In this document: piece by piece, positions 24,114 through 31,390 of the stretch
Layout: each line of letters starts with the position of its first letter
Numbering within the stretch: the stretch's first letter is position 1
Source of the DNA: Gaiellasilicea sp037721555
GTDB lineage: Bacteria > Actinomycetota > Thermoleophilia > Gaiellales > Gaiellaceae
Direction: 5' to 3'
DNA length: 64,000 bases
Assembly (NCBI GenBank): GCA_037721555.1
Contig: JBBJOI010000008.1
Span: 1-64,000, forward strand
Notes under the pieces: generated by a model
What the model was told of the DNA's origin: nothing
Seen by the model: the letters and a program-made list of their open reading frames with translations, nothing else
The model's database searches: none
Position numbers and translations under genes: made by a program

Positions 24114-25096
24114 CCCATGATCCGTGTGGCACCGAGCCAGGCGGCGAGATCCTCGAGCGCGTCGCCGAGGCTCTCGGTGTCGCCCCACGCACCGAGCAGC
24201 TCGAGCGTTCCCGTCTTCCGGTCGAACCGCGGCTCCGCGCGGCCGACGACCTGATCTCCGACCAGGAGCGGCAGCACGTAGTAGCCGTACTCCCGCTTCA
24301 CCTGCGGCACGAACATCTCCAGGCGATAGCGGAAGCCCCAGAGCGCCTCTGCCCGGTTGCGGTCGTAGACGAGGCGGTCGAAAGGGGAGAGGAGCACCGC
24401 GCGATCGGGCACGATCCCGTCCGTCGCGTCGGGGTGCTTCTCCCACTCACCCCTCACGAGCCGCACGCCTTGCGACCGAAACCGCCGGTCGGCCCGGATC
24501 CGCTCCGCAGCCGGAGTGGAGACCGTCTCGGTCTCGGGCCACCAGCGCGAGGCGAGATCCCACAGCCGCTCGCCACCGCGGCGCCCGACGACGGTGATCT
24601 CACCGTAGAGGTGGAGGGACAGCAGCATCAGCCCGACCATGCGAGAACCCCACCAGCGGTGGTCCCGTTTCTCGCCGACGGCGCGATCCTCGAAGTCGCG
24701 GGAGAGAAGCGGCCCTCGTTGCTCGAGCTCGCGCAGCACATAGCGGCGGAACGCTCGGTTCGTCGTCAAGAACTCGCGCGTCCACCGCTCGCTCTTGGTG
24801 TGCCGAGACCGGCGAAACTTGCGCATCCGCGCCCGCACGAGCGGCAGATCCTCGATTGGGTAGATGAACGCGTTCCACTCGAAGAGCGCGCGGTCTTCCC
24901 AGAGCAGCCGGTCGAGCTCGGCGCGGTCGTAGCCGGGGCCGAGACGGCTGAAGAGGACGAGGTGCTGCGGCTGGGCGACCGGCGCGACGACGTCGATCTG
25001 CAAGAAGCCGAGCCGGCGAACCGTCGCGAGCACATCGGTCGTGCTCCCGTCGAGCAGTTGAGCCCGGACGGCGATCCGGCGCGCCTCCTCGAGGCT
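24110..25096 (-). CDS. Winged-helix DNA glycosylase of the YcaQ/AlkX family, 328 aa
   Basis: HTH_42 superfamily. Members remove interstrand crosslinks or bulky alkyl-purines (E. coli YcaQ = AlkX; Streptomyces AlkZ). Family blocks visible are LGFLQIDVVAPVAQPQHLVLFSR, LFEWNAFIYP, GRRGGERLWDLASRWWP and LLSPFDRLVYDRNRAEALWGF. The catalytic triplet after LGFL reads QID, the Q-phi-D form of AlkX rather than Q-phi-Q of AlkZ. GTG 25096 is preferred (GGAG 6 nt upstream); ATG 25117 would make the start overlap the divergent gene's ATG. It is coupled to the downstream methyltransferase. Confidence 0.88.
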   Translation of the reverse strand, partial: SLEEARRIAVRAQLLDGSTTDVLATVRRLGFLQIDVVAPVAQPQHLVLFSRLGPGYDRAELDRLLWEDRALFEWNAFIYPIEDLPLVRARMRKFRRSRHTKSERWTREFLTTNRAFRRYVLRELEQRGPLLSRDFEDRAVGEKRDHRWWGSRMVGLMLLSLHLYGEITVVGRRGGERLWDLASRWWPETETVSTPAAERIRADRRFRSQGVRLVRGEWEKHPDATDGIVPDRAVLLSPFDRLVYDRNRAEALWGFRYRLEMFVPQVKREYGYYVLPLLVGDQVVGRAEPRFDRKTGTLELLGAWGDTESLGDALEDLAAWLGATRIMG

Positions 25097-25145
25097 CACC
25101 GTAGTCTCCGAGGCCATGCCCCATCTTCGCCCACGGAGTAGCAGG

Positions 25146-25799
25146 TTGAGCGCGTTCGACCAGTTCCTCTCCGAGCTACTGCCGGACCCGCCGGCGCGCG
25201 TGCTCGAGGTGGGGTGCGGCCGTGGAGAGCTGACGACCGCGCTCTCGGTGGCCGGTTACGACGTCGTCGGCATCGATCCTGCGGCTCCGTCCGGAGACCC
25301 ATTCCGGCCGTTGACGCTCGAGGATCTCGAGGAAGACGGCGAGCCGTTCGACGCCGTCGTGGCCGGATTCGTGCTCCACCACATCCGGGATCTCGACGCG
25401 GCCCTCGACAAGGTCGTGAGGCTGCTCACCACCAACGGCTTGCTCCTCGTCGACGAGTTCGGTTGGGATCGGATCGACGATGCCACGCTCGAGTGGCTCC
25501 TCGGGCAGCAGCGGGCGCTCGCTGCGATACGGGAGGAGGAGTCTCCGGGATCGCTCGAGGATCTCCGGTCGGAGTGGGAAGCCGAGCATGTCGGCCTGCA
25601 TGGGTACGACGCGATGCGACGTGCGCTCGACGCTCGCTTCGAGGAGCGCACGTTCGCGTGGGTGCCCTACTTCTACCGTAGCCTGGGCGGCGCCGCCACC
25701 GAGGTGCTGGAGCAGGCGCTCGTGGAGGCAGGCTCGATCCAGCCGCTGGGCTTTCGCTATGCGGGTACCCCGCGCGCGCTGTCCGGCCCAAGCCTCTAG
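25146..25799 (+). CDS. Class I SAM-dependent methyltransferase, 217 aa
   Basis: RVLEVGCGRGELTTALS is motif I, VVGIDPAAP motif II, and VVAGFVLHHIRDLD follows. TTG 25146 is chosen: GGAG lies 7 nt upstream and the protein then starts SAFDQFLSELLPDPPARV. An ATG at 25116 would interlock with the divergent gene. The C-terminal half (EEESPGSLEDLRSEWEAEHVG onward) is a less conserved cap. Function unknown. It converges on the threonine-dehydratase-like gene, overlapping it by 4 bp. Confidence 0.85.
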   Translation: MSAFDQFLSELLPDPPARVLEVGCGRGELTTALSVAGYDVVGIDPAAPSGDPFRPLTLEDLEEDGEPFDAVVAGFVLHHIRDLDAALDKVVRLLTTNGLLLVDEFGWDRIDDATLEWLLGQQRALAAIREEESPGSLEDLRSEWEAEHVGLHGYDAMRRALDARFEERTFAWVPYFYRSLGGAATEVLEQALVEAGSIQPLGFRYAGTPRALSGPSL

Positions 25800-26740
25800 G
25801 TCGGCGTTCGACCGGCAAGAATCGCGGCGAGCCGGTGCGAGTCAATGTTGCCTCCAGAGACAACAACGACGATCCGCTCGCCGGGGACGCGCCCCGATAG
25901 GGCTGCCGCGACGGAGAGCGCCCCGGCACCCTCAGCGACGACGCGGGCGCGTTCCGCCAATAAACGAACGGCTGCAGCGGTCTCGTCGAGGGTGACCGTG
26001 AACGATCCGGCCAGCAGGTCTCGCGCACGCTCCCAGACGGCGGGCAGGAGCGTCCGGCTTCCGGCCCCATCGACGAACGAGGCGGTGTACTCGGCCGCCT
26101 GCGGCTCGCCGGCCGCAAGCGCGGCAGCGACCGCCGCGCCGGTCGCCGGCTCGACGGCGTAGACCTTCGTCCGCGGCTGCCGGACAGCGAGGGCGCTCGC
26201 GATGCCTGTGAAGAGGCCGCCGCCGCCCCACGGGACGACCACGGTATCGGCACTCGGTAGCTGCTCGGCGAGCTCGAGGCCGATCGTGCCGTTCCCCGCC
26301 ATCACCGGCTCGTCCTGCACGGGGTGCACGAAGAGGCCGTCAACGCCGTCGTAGCGCGACTCGACGATCGCCTGCCACCACCTCTCGTAGGGCACCTTCA
26401 CGATCCTGCCGCCGAGGCGCTCAATCGCGTCCAGCTTCGTCTGCGGCGCATGCTCCGGCACGACGATGGTCGCGGGAACACCCAGCTCCCGCGCGGCCCA
26501 GGCCACCCCTTGCGCCATATTGCCCGCGCTTGCCGTGACGACGCCTCGGGAGGTTGCCTGCCGCGGCGCCTGCCGGATCGCATTGACAGCGCCCCTGATC
26601 TTGAAGGAGCCGATCGGCTGGAGGTTCTCGAGCTTCAGCCAGATCTCGGGCCCGTCGACCTGAAGCCGCACGAGCGGCGTCCGGATCGCGACGTCCTGGA
26701 TCGTCTCGCGTGCGCGCTCGATCTCGTGGAGCGGGATCAG
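25796..26740 (-). CDS. Threonine/serine dehydratase-like PLP enzyme, 314 aa, starting at CTG
   Basis: Fold type II PLP enzyme deaminating a beta-hydroxy amino acid. PLP lysine is in GSFKIRGA, then SAGNMAQGVAWAA, VVPWGGGGLF (phosphate-binding glycines) and VVVSGGNID. There is no regulatory ACT domain, so it resembles catabolic TdcB/serine racemase forms. The normal N-terminus (IPLHEIERARETIQ, then DVAIRTPLVRL) is encoded only if translation starts at CTG 26740, overlapping the upstream TGA (CTGA). The frame closes with a stop about 90 nt upstream with no ATG/GTG/TTG between. A GTG at 26671 would lose these 23 residues. It is coupled to the cyclodeaminase-like gene. Confidence 0.9.
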   Translation of the reverse strand: MIPLHEIERARETIQDVAIRTPLVRLQVDGPEIWLKLENLQPIGSFKIRGAVNAIRQAPRQATSRGVVTASAGNMAQGVAWAARELGVPATIVVPEHAPQTKLDAIERLGGRIVKVPYERWWQAIVESRYDGVDGLFVHPVQDEPVMAGNGTIGLELAEQLPSADTVVVPWGGGGLFTGIASALAVRQPRTKVYAVEPATGAAVAAALAAGEPQAAEYTASFVDGAGSRTLLPAVWERARDLLAGSFTVTLDETAAAVRLLAERARVVAEGAGALSVAAALSGRVPGERIVVVVSGGNIDSHRLAAILAGRTPT

Positions 26741-27651
26741 AACGAGACCTCGGTGCCCGCGCCGCGCTCCCGCGCCTTGCGGACGACGAGCTCCGCCGCC
26801 GCGAGATCCTCAACGGCCAGTCCGAGCGACTTGAAGACCGTCAGCTCGTCGTCGCTACTGCGGCCGGCATGCGCCCCCGTGAGCACCTCTCCGAGCTCGG
26901 CCGCGATCTGATCCTCGCCCAGCCCAGGGATCAGCAGCTCACCGGCCTCGTTCAGCGCCGACTCGCGGCGGTCGACCACGAGCGTCGCCGCCCGCACGGT
27001 CTCCTCCGTCAGCTCGCGGCTCGTCGGCACGCTCGCCCCGACCGCGTTCACATGTGCGCCGGCAGCGAGCCATTCGTGTCGGACGACCGGCTCGCGCGAG
27101 GTCGTGCAGGTGCAGACGATGTCGGCGGCGCGCACGATCTCCTCAGCGGTGCCGCCGTCGCGGCGGCTCCAGATCCGGATCTCAGCATCGTCGAGCACCG
27201 CCCGCATCGCCTCCGCGTGGGCCTGGCCCTGGACGCCGGAGCCGATGATCGCGACCGAGCGCGCCCCGGGCCGTGCAAGCGCCCGCGTCGCCACCGCGGA
27301 GACGGCCGCCGTCCGGATGGCCGTGATCGGAGAGGCGTTCAGGATCGCGCGCAGCTCGCCTGTCTCGCCGTCGTGGAGGAGGACCGCGCCCTGATGGGCG
27401 TCGAGTCCCCGCGTCGGGTTGTCGGGCGTGATCACGATCTCTTTCAGCGAGTAGACAGCTCTCGCGCCGCCGCGGTGCGCGGGCATGAGGCCCATCAGGC
27501 CTTTGGCCTGGGAAGGGCGGACGACAGGGCGGAGCGGCTGGTGGAGCTCGTCGCGCGCGAGCGCCGACAGGACGTCCTTCATCGCCTCGATGCACTCAGC
27601 CATCGTCAGGAGCTCCTCCACCTCCCGCGCGTCGAGGACAAGAACGCTCAC
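26737..27651 (-). CDS. Ornithine cyclodeaminase/mu-crystallin family protein, 304 aa
   Basis: NAD(P)-binding enzyme of the OCD/ketimine-reductase family. It shows LKEIVITPDNPTRGLDAHQG, ASPITAIRTAAVSAVATRAL (substrate Arg) and the dinucleotide motif VAIIGSGVQGQAHAEA. The family includes ornithine cyclodeaminase, alanine dehydrogenase and ketimine reductases, so the exact reaction is open. GTG 27651 overlaps the aldo/keto reductase stop (GTGA), and its stop overlaps the dehydratase start. The three genes form one coupled unit, perhaps amino-acid catabolism. Confidence 0.9.
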   Translation of the reverse strand: MSVLVLDAREVEELLTMAECIEAMKDVLSALARDELHQPLRPVVRPSQAKGLMGLMPAHRGGARAVYSLKEIVITPDNPTRGLDAHQGAVLLHDGETGELRAILNASPITAIRTAAVSAVATRALARPGARSVAIIGSGVQGQAHAEAMRAVLDDAEIRIWSRRDGGTAEEIVRAADIVCTCTTSREPVVRHEWLAAGAHVNAVGASVPTSRELTEETVRAATLVVDRRESALNEAGELLIPGLGEDQIAAELGEVLTGAHAGRSSDDELTVFKSLGLAVEDLAAAELVVRKARERGAGTEVSF

Positions 27652-28580
27652 GAGAAGAGCTCCGTGATCGAGTCCCGCTCGCCGGGGGAGAGGTTCAGGT
27701 CGACGGCAGCGAGCGGCGGTGCGAGGTGCTCGGGGCGCCGTGGCCCAATCACGACGGCGGTCACCGCAGGGTGGGCGAGCAGCCACGCTACGGCGAGCGC
27801 GGCCGGTGTCGTCCCGCGCTCTTCCGCGTGCCGCTCGAAGGCCTCGAGGGCGTCGAAGGTTCCATCCTTCTGTAGGTGCGCGTACGGCTCGGGCCGCACC
27901 GTCATCCGTGAGCCGGCCGGAGGCTCCTCGTCCCGCCGATACTTGCCGGTCAGCCAGCCGCCGGCGAGCGGGCTGAAGGGCGTGTAGCCGATGGCGTCGC
28001 GGACGCAGACGTCGAGGACGCCCCCCTCGTCCTCGCGGTCGAGCAGGGAGAAGGAGTTCTGCACCCACGACGGCTGTGCCTGCTCGATCCACGCGACGTC
28101 GACGTTGCTGCCGCCCCACGCGCCGATCCGGCCAGTGCTCTGGAGCTTGTCGAAGGCGGCCACCGTCTCCTCGAGCGGCGTCGCCGGATCCATCGCGTGG
28201 GCGAGGAAGAGGTCGACCCGCTCGACGCCGAGCCTGTCGAGGCTCGACTCGAGTTGCCGCTGGACCCGCACCCGGGACAGGCCGCTGTCGGCTCCGTCGC
28301 TCATGGGGTTGAACGTCTTCGTCGACAGCACGGGCCGAACCCCTCGCGTCCGCAGCCAGTCGCCGATGTAGCTCTCGCTGTGGCCGCCGCCGTAGGCATC
28401 GGCTGTGTCGAAGGTCGTGATCCCCGCGGCCCAGGCGGCATCCATGATCGCGAACGCCTGGTCACGGGTCTCTCCCTGTCCGAAGAACGCCGGCACGGAG
28501 CCAATGCCGCCGAAGTTCCCGCACCCGAGGATGATGCGCGAGACGTCGATGCCGCCGCGTCCGAGCGCCCGATGCTCCAT
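27648..28580 (-). CDS. Aldo/keto reductase, 310 aa
   Basis: NADPH-dependent (alpha/beta)8-barrel oxidoreductase. Catalytic residues are visible: Asp and Tyr in FDTADAYGGGHSE, Lys in LSTKTF and His in FLAHAMD. The NADP-binding end is AVVIGPRRPEHL. It looks like the AKR11/YhdN-type group (TPFSPLAGGWLTGKY). ATG 28580 has TAGGAT 6 nt upstream. It leads the coupled unit with the cyclodeaminase-like and dehydratase-like genes. Confidence 0.93.
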   Translation of the reverse strand: MEHRALGRGGIDVSRIILGCGNFGGIGSVPAFFGQGETRDQAFAIMDAAWAAGITTFDTADAYGGGHSESYIGDWLRTRGVRPVLSTKTFNPMSDGADSGLSRVRVQRQLESSLDRLGVERVDLFLAHAMDPATPLEETVAAFDKLQSTGRIGAWGGSNVDVAWIEQAQPSWVQNSFSLLDREDEGGVLDVCVRDAIGYTPFSPLAGGWLTGKYRRDEEPPAGSRMTVRPEPYAHLQKDGTFDALEAFERHAEERGTTPAALAVAWLLAHPAVTAVVIGPRRPEHLAPPLAAVDLNLSPGERDSITELFS

Positions 28581-28586
28581 GCGTCG

Positions 28587-28592
28587 ATCCTA
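28587..28592 (-). promoter_or_regulatory. -10 element TAGGAT for the aldo/keto reductase operon, leaderless arrangement
   Basis: On the minus strand TAGGAT is followed by CGACGC and ATG 28580 (6-nt spacing), with no ribosome site. Confidence 0.45.
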
Positions 28593-28629
28593 TGCGGGAG
28601 CGGCGCTTCGCTGATCCAGGCCGCTTGTT

Positions 28630-29943
28630 CTAGGTGAGGGTCGGCATGAGGTCGCCGTGCGCGTCGAGCAGCTCGTCCACGAGTGACCTGATCTCTGCCA
28701 GCGATAGCTCGGCTGCCGTGTGCGGGTCGAGCATCGCCGCGTGGTAGACGTGCTCGCGCGTGCGCCCGAGCGCGGCCCGCACCGTCAGCTCGTGCACGTT
28801 CAAGTTCGTCCGGATGAGCGCCGCGAGCTGGGGTGGCAGGGCCCCGACCCGCTGCCGCTCGATCCCCTGCGGCCCGGCGACGCAGGGCACCTCGACGATC
28901 GCCTCGGGCGAGAGCCCGTCCAGCAGTGGCATCCCGTCGGCATCCGAGTTCGGGACGTTGCCGTTGAACGTGAACGGCTCGCCGGTCTCGATCGCCTCCA
29001 CGATGCGGCCGCCGTACTCGTTGCTCGGCTCGACCGTCATCGCACCGCCGAGCTCGAGCGCCGCCCGCAGCCCCTGCCACTCGGCGATCTGCCGCTCGCA
29101 GCGCACGAGATACTCGTCGAGCGGGATCTTGAAGTCCTCGATCAGATCGGGCCGGCCGTCCTTGATGAACCAGGGGCAGTACTCGGCGAAGTGCTCGGAA
29201 GACTCGGTCGGGAAGTAGCCGAAGTGGTGGAACACCTCGTAGCGCACCCGGTTCCAGTCCGGGATCCGACCTTCGGCCGCCACCCCGCGCAACCGCGGGT
29301 AGAGATCCTCGCCGCGGTGCTCGAGCCGGAGGTAGAAGGCGACGTGGTTGATCCCGGCGCAGAGGTAATCGACCTCGTCCGCAGGCACCCGTAGGTCGCG
29401 GGCGAGCTGCCCGGCAGTGTGCTGTACGGAGTGGCACAGCCCGACGGTGCTGATCGACGATGCCTGCGTGACCGCCCAGCAGTTCATCACCATCGGGTTC
29501 ACGTACTGCAGCAGGAGCGCATCCGGGCAGAGCTCCTCCATCTCCTTGCAGATGTCGAGCAGGACCGGGATCGTCCGCAGCCCGCGCATGATTCCGCCGA
29601 TGCCGAGGGTGTCCGCGATCGTCTGCCGCAACCCGTAACGCTTCGGGAGCTCGAAGTCGGTGACCGTGGCCGGCTTGTAGCCGCCGACCTGCATCATCGT
29701 GAAGACGTAGTCGGCACCGTCGAGCGCCGCGCGGCGGTCGGTCGTCGCCACGATGTCGGCGCGGGCGCCGAGCGCCTGCGCAACGCGCTGGCCGACGATA
29801 GCGGAGGTGCGCAGGCGCTCCGGGTCGATGTCCATCAGCGCGAGCGTGGTCGTGTCGCGCAGCGACTCGTGGCCGAGGATGTCGCCGATCAGGTTCTGCG
29901 CGAACACCGTCGAGCCGGCACCGATGAAAGTGATCTTCGCCAC
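28630..29943 (-). CDS. GH4 alpha-galactosidase (MelA-like), 437 aa
   Basis: NAD+- and metal-dependent glycosidase that works by oxidation/elimination. It has an N-terminal Rossmann motif (KITFIGAGSTVFAQNLIGDI), YVNPMVMNCWAV, the GH4 specificity motif CHSV (in LCHSVQHTAG), and GINHVAFYLRLE. In GH4 the CHSV motif marks alpha-galactosidases, while CHEV marks alpha-glucosidases and CDMP/CNVP the phospho-enzymes. It is cytoplasmic, so its substrate must be imported; the CUT1 ABC importer at 10-15 kb is a candidate partner. Start GTG 29943, 6 bp after the secreted-protein stop. Confidence 0.92.
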   Translation of the reverse strand: MAKITFIGAGSTVFAQNLIGDILGHESLRDTTTLALMDIDPERLRTSAIVGQRVAQALGARADIVATTDRRAALDGADYVFTMMQVGGYKPATVTDFELPKRYGLRQTIADTLGIGGIMRGLRTIPVLLDICKEMEELCPDALLLQYVNPMVMNCWAVTQASSISTVGLCHSVQHTAGQLARDLRVPADEVDYLCAGINHVAFYLRLEHRGEDLYPRLRGVAAEGRIPDWNRVRYEVFHHFGYFPTESSEHFAEYCPWFIKDGRPDLIEDFKIPLDEYLVRCERQIAEWQGLRAALELGGAMTVEPSNEYGGRIVEAIETGEPFTFNGNVPNSDADGMPLLDGLSPEAIVEVPCVAGPQGIERQRVGALPPQLAALIRTNLNVHELTVRAALGRTREHVYHAAMLDPHTAAELSLAEIRSLVDELLDAHGDLMPTLT

Positions 29944-29949
29944 CTACGG

Positions 29950-30807
29950 CTACCCGGCCTGGGGGAGCGACAGGTAGCCGAACTCGCGGAGCGCGCTGCG
30001 GACCGAGCGCAGGTACGGCGGGCCGTTCCGCTCGAGGTTTGGCTCGATCGTCCGCGCCCCGATCAGCCGCTGCAGCCTCGGCCATACCTCCGAGCCCTCA
30101 CCGAGCAGGTACTTGGTCGCTGCCCAGGCCGCAAGGGCGGTGTGGGGATTGCCGCCCATCTGCCACAGCTTGCGCGCGATCCGCCACGTCTCCCGCTCCG
30201 ACTCGCGGACGAGGGCGTCGAACTCGCGCGTGACGGCAACGAGGCGTCCGGCTCGAAAGCGATAGATCCGCACGGGTGTGATCGACTCGATCCCGGACGA
30301 GAAGAGGTACTGGAAGCGCTCGTCGGCGCCGCGGAGCTCCGGCGGCCCCCGGCGGTCGAGGTTCGCGACGACCAGCCCACCCTTGCCGGCATTGAAGAAA
30401 CTCCCCCGGTAGCGCCCGTCGGCGTGACGGAAGACATAGAGGCCGTAGCAGCAGTTCGCGCCGCCCGTGAAGATGCCGACGAGCACTTCCGGCTCGCCGC
30501 CGTCGAGGTCGCGCAGCGAGAGAGCGCCGCCGCGCGGTACCGGCCAGCGTGAGCTCTCCGGCGTCAGGCGCACGTCGAGCGCCGCTCGACCTGCGCGTCG
30601 AACGACGAGACGCTGGTCGCGGTAGCCGAAGTCAGACCGCTCCGAATAGGTGAGCGTCGCCGCGAGGCCGCGGGAGGACTGCTTCTCGGTGAACGTCTGC
30701 GGGGCGGCTGCCCAGGCGCCGGCGCACACGCCGAGGGCGACGCACGCCGCCGCCAGGCTGCCCCGCGCCGCCGGTGAGTCCCGCGCCCGCCGAGCGTGAT
30801 CGGTCAC
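29950..30807 (-). CDS. Secreted protein of unknown family, 285 aa
   Basis: A signal peptide (about 1-35, LAAACVALGVCAGAWAAAPQ) follows a charged N-tail. The mature part is beta-rich with LTYSERSDFGYRDQRLVV, LSLRDLDGGEPEVLVGIFTGGANCCYG and VVANLDRRGPPELRGAD. This is reminiscent of FG-GAP/VCBS-like or lipoprotein beta-propeller blades. The Cys-Cys in GANCCYG could form a vicinal disulfide or bind metal. Start GTG 30807, with TAGGAT (30821-30816) 8 nt upstream. It probably shares a transcript with the GH4 gene. No function can be assigned. Confidence 0.7.
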   Translation of the reverse strand: MTDHARRARDSPAARGSLAAACVALGVCAGAWAAAPQTFTEKQSSRGLAATLTYSERSDFGYRDQRLVVRRAGRAALDVRLTPESSRWPVPRGGALSLRDLDGGEPEVLVGIFTGGANCCYGLYVFRHADGRYRGSFFNAGKGGLVVANLDRRGPPELRGADERFQYLFSSGIESITPVRIYRFRAGRLVAVTREFDALVRESERETWRIARKLWQMGGNPHTALAAWAATKYLLGEGSEVWPRLQRLIGARTIEPNLERNGPPYLRSVRSALREFGYLSLPQAG

Positions 30808-30911
30808 AGCGCGGCATCCTACGACGTCCCCTTCTCAGCGGGCCGCATCCATGTGTGCCGGTTGCGCCGACCGGACACGAGAGGCGAACATCCCGCGAGA
30901 GAGGACGAGAC

Positions 30912-31214
30912 ATGGTCACAGTTGGACTCTGGGTTCCGTTGCAGGCAAAGCCCGGAAAGGAGGAGGACGTCGCGCGATTCCTCGAGAGCGGCCGCGCGCT
31001 CGTCGACGAGGAGCCGGAAACGACAGCCTGGTTCGCGGTGCGCCTCAGCTCGTCGGAGTTCGCCATCTTCGACGTCTTCCCGGACGACTCGGGCCGCCAG
31101 GCGCACCTCTCGGGAAAGGTCGCCGAGGCATTGATGGCGCAAGCGCCCGACCTCTTCGCCCAGCCACCGGACATCAAGCAGCTCGACGTGATCGCGGCCA
31201 AGCTCTCGGGGTAG
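30912..31214 (+). CDS. Antibiotic-biosynthesis-monooxygenase (ABM) domain protein, 100 aa
   Basis: Small dimeric ferredoxin-like alpha/beta protein: LWVPLQAKPGKEEDVARFLE, TTAWFAVRLSSSEFAIFDVF and AHLSGKVAEALMAQAPDLF. The family covers quinol monooxygenases and related stress proteins; the catalytic trio is not clear here. ATG 30912 is chosen for its AGAGGACGAG purine-rich ribosome site. It stands alone, divergent from the secreted-protein gene, and ends before a strong hairpin. Confidence 0.88.
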   Translation: MVTVGLWVPLQAKPGKEEDVARFLESGRALVDEEPETTAWFAVRLSSSEFAIFDVFPDDSGRQAHLSGKVAEALMAQAPDLFAQPPDIKQLDVIAAKLSG

Positions 31215-31272
31215 CTCGACGCCGAGTCCAACCTCCGCTCGGCGCAGCGTCAACGCTAAGAGACGCCAGGAA

Positions 31273-31304
31273 AGACGCCGGCACTTCCCGTGTTGCCGGC
31301 GTCT
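31273..31304. terminator. 11-bp stem-loop between convergent ABM and nrdJ genes
   Basis: AGACGCCGGCA (31273-31283), a 10-nt loop and TGCCGGCGTCT (31294-31304) form a perfect stem. An outer AGAGACGCC/GGCGTCTCT pairing is also possible. It is placed between two 3' ends, so probably a bidirectional terminator. The rest of 31215-31390 repeats GCCGGC motifs and shows no gene. Confidence 0.6.
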
Positions 31305-31390
31305 CTGCTGGCGGGTCTTTGGTTGCCGGCATTTCTGGGCGGGCCGAAGGCGTCCTCGGTTCGAGGTAGCCGCCTCGGCCCGCCCACCGT

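Noticed and set aside
31215..31390. Possible CRISPR-like or tandem array of GCCGGC motifs
   Set aside because: Spacing and unit length are irregular; it is explained by one hairpin with an outer stem.
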